Assembly: GCA_019240375.1 (NCBI GenBank) | Contig: JAFAYN010000601.1 | Coordinates: 1 to 8,518 of the forward strand | Source: Gemmatimonadota bacterium | GTDB lineage: Bacteria > Gemmatimonadota > Gemmatimonadetes > Longimicrobiales > Longimicrobiaceae | DNA: 8,518 nt | Reading direction: 5' to 3' | Part shown: piece by piece, positions 5,807 to 8,518 of the stretch | Layout of the letters: every line of letters starts with the position of its first letter | Position numbering within the stretch: position 1 is the stretch's first letter | Notes under the pieces: generated by a model | Seen by the model: the letters and a program-made list of their open reading frames with translations, nothing else | Databases searched by the model: none | What the model was told of the DNA's origin: nothing | Program-made: the position numbers and the translations under genes

Positions 5807-6865
5807 TTGAAGCTCCCGCCGCTCCGCGCCACCCTGCGCCGCTGGCTCCGCCCGCCGCGCCGTCTCCGCTTCACCCGCTCCGGCTGGATCCTCACCGTGG
5901 GGTCGCTGGTGCTGGGCGTGGCGGCCATCGCCACCGGGAACAACCTCCTGTACCTCCTGCTGGGAGCGGTGCTCGGCTTCATCGCCCTGAGCGGGTGGAT
6001 GTCGGAACAGACCATCCAGGGGCTGGAGGTGCGGCGGCGCGTCCCCGCCGGGGCCACCGCCGGGGAGCCCGCCCGCATCGTCTACGAGGTGGCCAACCGG
6101 AAGCGGCGCCTTCCCAGCTTCGCGGTGGAGGTCGGGGAGGCGGGGTTCGAGGGGCGCGCCTGGATCCCCTCGCTCGCGGCCGGGGAAAGCATCGTCGTGC
6201 GCGCGGAGCACGCCTGGGAGCGGCGCGGCGTGTACCCCCTCGACACGGTGGTGGTCGCCACCTCCTTCCCTTTCGGCCTGTTCCGCAAGGAGCGCGACCT
6301 GGAACTGCCGGGCGAGGCCGTGGTCTGGCCGCGCGCCGACCGGCGGGTGCGCGAGCCCCGGCCCTCGGGGCGGCGCGTGCTCGTCGCCGGGCAGGCGCGC
6401 GCGGGGGCCTCCGGCGGGCGCGGCGAGTTCCGCGGGCTGCGCCCCTACCGCCCCGGCGACGACCCGCGCGACGTGCACTGGCGCACCACCGCCCGCGCGG
6501 GGGAGCCGGTGGTGCGCGAGTTCGAGCGCGACCGCTCCCGGGCGCTATGGCTCTGCCTGGAGCTGGCCGCGGCGGATGGCGACACGGCCGAGGCCGCGGC
6601 GGAGATCGTGGCCTCGCTGGCGGCGGGGGCGGCGCGGCGCGGCGACGCCTTCGGGGTGGCGACGGTGGACGGACGGGTCGGCCCCGGGACGGGTCCCACC
6701 CACCTGGAGCGGGCGCTGGACACGCTGGCGCGAGCCCGCTTCCGCGCGGACGCGCCGGGCGTGGCCCCGCCGGCTCCGCCTACCGAGTGCGTGCTGGTCA
6801 CCCCCGGCGACGCGTCGGGCGCGGGGTGGGGCGACCTGTTCCGCGCCGGGGAGGAGGGGCGGTGA
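5807..6865 (+). CDS. DUF58 domain-containing membrane protein
   Basis: A 352-aa protein. A basic N-terminus (1-25) ends with RRLRFTRSGW, the usual DUF58 entry, followed by two membrane segments (about 26-42 and 46-63). A middle beta-rich domain (70-175) precedes the DUF58 signature GEFRGLRPYRPGDDPRDVHW (206-225) with TTAR (227-230) and VREFE (236-240). The C-terminal 90 residues probably continue a von Willebrand A-like fold. The start is taken as TTG 5807: an in-frame stop lies at 5765-5767, no ATG or GTG lies between, and the next GTG (5900-5902) would remove most of the first membrane segment. There is no obvious Shine-Dalgarno sequence before it, so initiation is weak or unusual. The stop overlaps the next start by four bases, so the two are translationally coupled. 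DUF58 proteins occur with MoxR ATPases and transglutaminase-like membrane proteins in envelope-related clusters; no MoxR gene is visible here. Confidence 0.9.
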   Translation: MKLPPLRATLRRWLRPPRRLRFTRSGWILTVGSLVLGVAAIATGNNLLYLLLGAVLGFIALSGWMSEQTIQGLEVRRRVPAGATAGEPARIVYEVANRKRRLPSFAVEVGEAGFEGRAWIPSLAAGESIVVRAEHAWERRGVYPLDTVVVATSFPFGLFRKERDLELPGEAVVWPRADRRVREPRPSGRRVLVAGQARAGASGGRGEFRGLRPYRPGDDPRDVHWRTTARAGEPVVREFERDRSRALWLCLELAAADGDTAEAAAEIVASLAAGAARRGDAFGVATVDGRVGPGTGPTHLERALDTLARARFRADAPGVAPPAPPTECVLVTPGDASGAGWGDLFRAGEEGR

Positions 6866-8518
6866 GGCTCGCGCTGCTGCACCGCCGGCTGACGGCGGGG
6901 ATGGCGCTGGCGGCGCTCGCGGCCTTCGCGGCGGGGGCCGGGGTGGCACCCTGGACGCTGGCCGCGGGGGCGCTGCTGGCGCTGGGGCTGGTCCGGCTCC
7001 CCCCGGCGTCGTGGGCGGCCCTGGCGGAGCGGGTCATCCGCCTCGGCGCGCTCCTGCTGTGCGCGTGGGCCGGGTACGTGGCCTTCGGACTGAAGGCCGA
7101 CTTCATGCCCGCCGTGCTGGCGATGCTCCTCTTCCTGCTGGTGGGGGAATCGCTCCGCCCGCTGATGTCGCGCAACGACATGCGCCAGTACGCGCTCTCC
7201 TTCGCGCTGCTGGTCGCGGCCACGGCGTACTCCCCGGGGCCGGGGTTCGCGGCGGCGTTCGTGGCGTACGTGGCGCTCGCCACCCTGGCGCTGATGACCG
7301 GACACCTGCGGCGCGAGTCCGAGCGCTTCCGGGTGGCCTCCGTCACCGTGGGGCGCCCCTTCCTGACCGCCACCGCGGCGCTGTCCGGGATCACGGTGCT
7401 CGGCAGCGTGGCGGTGTTCCTGGTCTTCCCCCGCCTTCCCCGCCAGTGGAACGTGCACGGCCGCCCCGGAGGGGGCGAGGCGATGGCCGGCTTCAACGAC
7501 GAGGTGTCGCTCTCGGAGCACGGCGACCGGATCGGCCCCAACCCCGAGGTGGCGTTCCGGGTGGAGTTCGCCGGCGGGCGGGAGCCGGACGCCGGCGCCC
7601 TGTACTGGCGGGGGCGCTCGTACGACCACTTCGACGGCGTCCGCTGGTCGCGCAGCCCCAGCACCCCGGTGGTCCTCCTCCCCCCCAACCTGTACGCCCA
7701 GCGCTGGGGCGGCCCCGTCCAGGTGTACCGCGTCTACGGCGGGCCGGCGGGGGCGCGCGTCCTGTTCGGACTGCACCCCCTGCTCGACCTGCGCCCCCGC
7801 TCCGCGATCCGCCCGGTGCTCGACGCCACCGGCGACGTGCGCTACCTGGGCTCCGACGCCCCGGCCTACGACGCCACCTCCGCGGCGGGCTTCCCCCCGG
7901 AGGAGGCGCTGCGCGCCGCGCCGGAGGAGAGCGCCGCGTGGGAGCGGCAGTACCTGCAGCTCCCGCCGCTGTCGCCGCGCGTCCGCCGCCTGGCCGACTC
8001 GCTGACGGCGGGGCTCCCCACCCGCTACGACCGGGTGCGCGCCGTGGAGCGCTGGCTGAAGACCGAGTTCCGCTACACCCTCGACCTCCCCCGCGACGAG
8101 GAGGAGGCGCGGCTGGAAAGCTTCCTGTTCCGGCGGCGGGCGGGGCACTGCGAGTACTTTTCCACCGCGCTGGCGGTGCTGCTGCGCGAGGAGGGGATCC
8201 CCGCCCGCAACGTCAACGGCTTCCTGGGCGGGGAGTGGAACGGGTTCGGGAAGTACCTGGCCGTCACCGGGAACGACGCCCACTCCTGGGTGGAGGTGTG
8301 GTTCCCGGAGCTGGGGTGGGTCCCTTTCGACGCCACTCCGCCGGGGCGCAACACCCTGGTGACGGAGGAGACGGAGGACTCCTGGAGCCGCCCCGCCTTC
8401 CTCTGGCTGGACGGTGTGGAGTACCGCTGGTACAAGTGGGTGGTGGGGTACGACCTGGAAAAGCAGCTCTCGGTGCTGCACCGGGTGGGCGACTGGTTCG
8501 GCGGGGGCGGGGGGAGCC
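6862..8518 (+). CDS. TgpA-type DUF3488/transglutaminase-like membrane protein, 3'-truncated by window
   Basis: The frame is open from GTG 6862 to the window end (552 residues). The GTG shares GTGA with the DUF58 stop, and GAGGAGG at 6851-6857 is its ribosome site. The N-terminal DUF3488 part has about six hydrophobic segments (about 11-28, 31-46, 59-76, 81-98, 109-146 as one or two passes, 167-190). After VFPRLPRQW (187-195) comes a long extracytoplasmic region, and the transglutaminase-like core lies at about 390-495. The Cys-His-Asp triad is visible: C430 in AGHCEYFSTA, H474 in NDAHSWVEVW, and D490 in GWVPFDATPP. The family includes Pseudomonas TgpA, an inner-membrane protein with a periplasmic catalytic domain; it acts on peptide or protein substrates not known here. 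The visible C-terminus (LDGVEYRWYKWVVGYDLEKQ, about 522-541) is typical of the segment before the last membrane helix, which must lie beyond the window. Confidence 0.93.
   Translation, partial: MRLALLHRRLTAGMALAALAAFAAGAGVAPWTLAAGALLALGLVRLPPASWAALAERVIRLGALLLCAWAGYVAFGLKADFMPAVLAMLLFLLVGESLRPLMSRNDMRQYALSFALLVAATAYSPGPGFAAAFVAYVALATLALMTGHLRRESERFRVASVTVGRPFLTATAALSGITVLGSVAVFLVFPRLPRQWNVHGRPGGGEAMAGFNDEVSLSEHGDRIGPNPEVAFRVEFAGGREPDAGALYWRGRSYDHFDGVRWSRSPSTPVVLLPPNLYAQRWGGPVQVYRVYGGPAGARVLFGLHPLLDLRPRSAIRPVLDATGDVRYLGSDAPAYDATSAAGFPPEEALRAAPEESAAWERQYLQLPPLSPRVRRLADSLTAGLPTRYDRVRAVERWLKTEFRYTLDLPRDEEEARLESFLFRRRAGHCEYFSTALAVLLREEGIPARNVNGFLGGEWNGFGKYLAVTGNDAHSWVEVWFPELGWVPFDATPPGRNTLVTEETEDSWSRPAFLWLDGVEYRWYKWVVGYDLEKQLSVLHRVGDWFGGGGGS

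Noticed and set aside
4082..6478. A continuous minus-strand frame that extends the glycosidase gene upstream to 6478
   Set aside because: The extension lies antisense to the 111-aa gene and DUF58, has no domain pattern, and would place a clear signal peptide in the middle of a protein. It is open only because high GC removes stop codons.
6445..8481. Long minus-strand open frame of 678 codons
   Set aside because: It is the complement of the TgpA transglutaminase gene, and its product is low-complexity, rich in Arg, Gly, His and Gln. The plus frame has clear domains and a catalytic triad.

Overview
The window comes from a very GC-rich bacterial chromosome; bases 901-960, for example, are 51/60 G+C. 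The gene set (plant-type glutamate-cysteine ligase, DUF58 plus TgpA-type transglutaminase, DUF4870, an exported phosphodiester glycosidase, several short unrecognised proteins) and the codon use would fit a Gemmatimonadota/Longimicrobium-like organism. That assignment is a guess from general familiarity. No marker gene is present to prove it.

Layout. (1) 1-1133: 3' part of a glutamate-cysteine ligase family 2 gene, cut by the window start. (2) 1134-2400: a strongly AT-richer insert with two overlapping genes, an unusual 208-aa protein (1383-2009) and a stand-alone TIR-domain protein (1975-2379). This looks like horizontally acquired immunity or conflict-type cargo. (3) 2515-4066: three high-GC plus-strand genes: a class I SAM methyltransferase, a DUF4870 membrane protein and a short protein with a C-terminal membrane anchor. 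(4) 4082-5044, minus strand: a signal-peptide-bearing NAGPA-type phosphodiester glycosidase, convergent with the previous gene. (5) 5324-5659: a short soluble protein of unknown function, followed by a strong UUCG-capped hairpin (5690-5720). (6) 5807-8518: a translationally coupled pair, DUF58 and a DUF3488/TgpA transglutaminase, the latter cut by the window end.

The most interesting part is the two-gene island. The 208-aa protein keeps the spacing of the archaemetzincin metal-binding signature (glycine, third histidine, a downstream Cys, a C-x2-C pair) but has lost the HExxH core. It therefore reads as an inactivated zincin-fold protein. It overlaps and probably co-translates with a TIR protein that retains the putative NADase glutamate. 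A sensor/adaptor plus TIR-effector arrangement is a reasonable hypothesis, not a demonstrated one.

The DUF58-TgpA pair is a familiar membrane/envelope module, often accompanied by a MoxR ATPase; none lies in the sequence visible upstream. The remaining high-GC genes look like ordinary chromosomal genes without an obvious shared pathway. The longest stretch without a gene is 5045-5323 (279 bases). It is the divergent control region between the glycosidase and the 111-aa gene, and I could not identify a convincing promoter in it.
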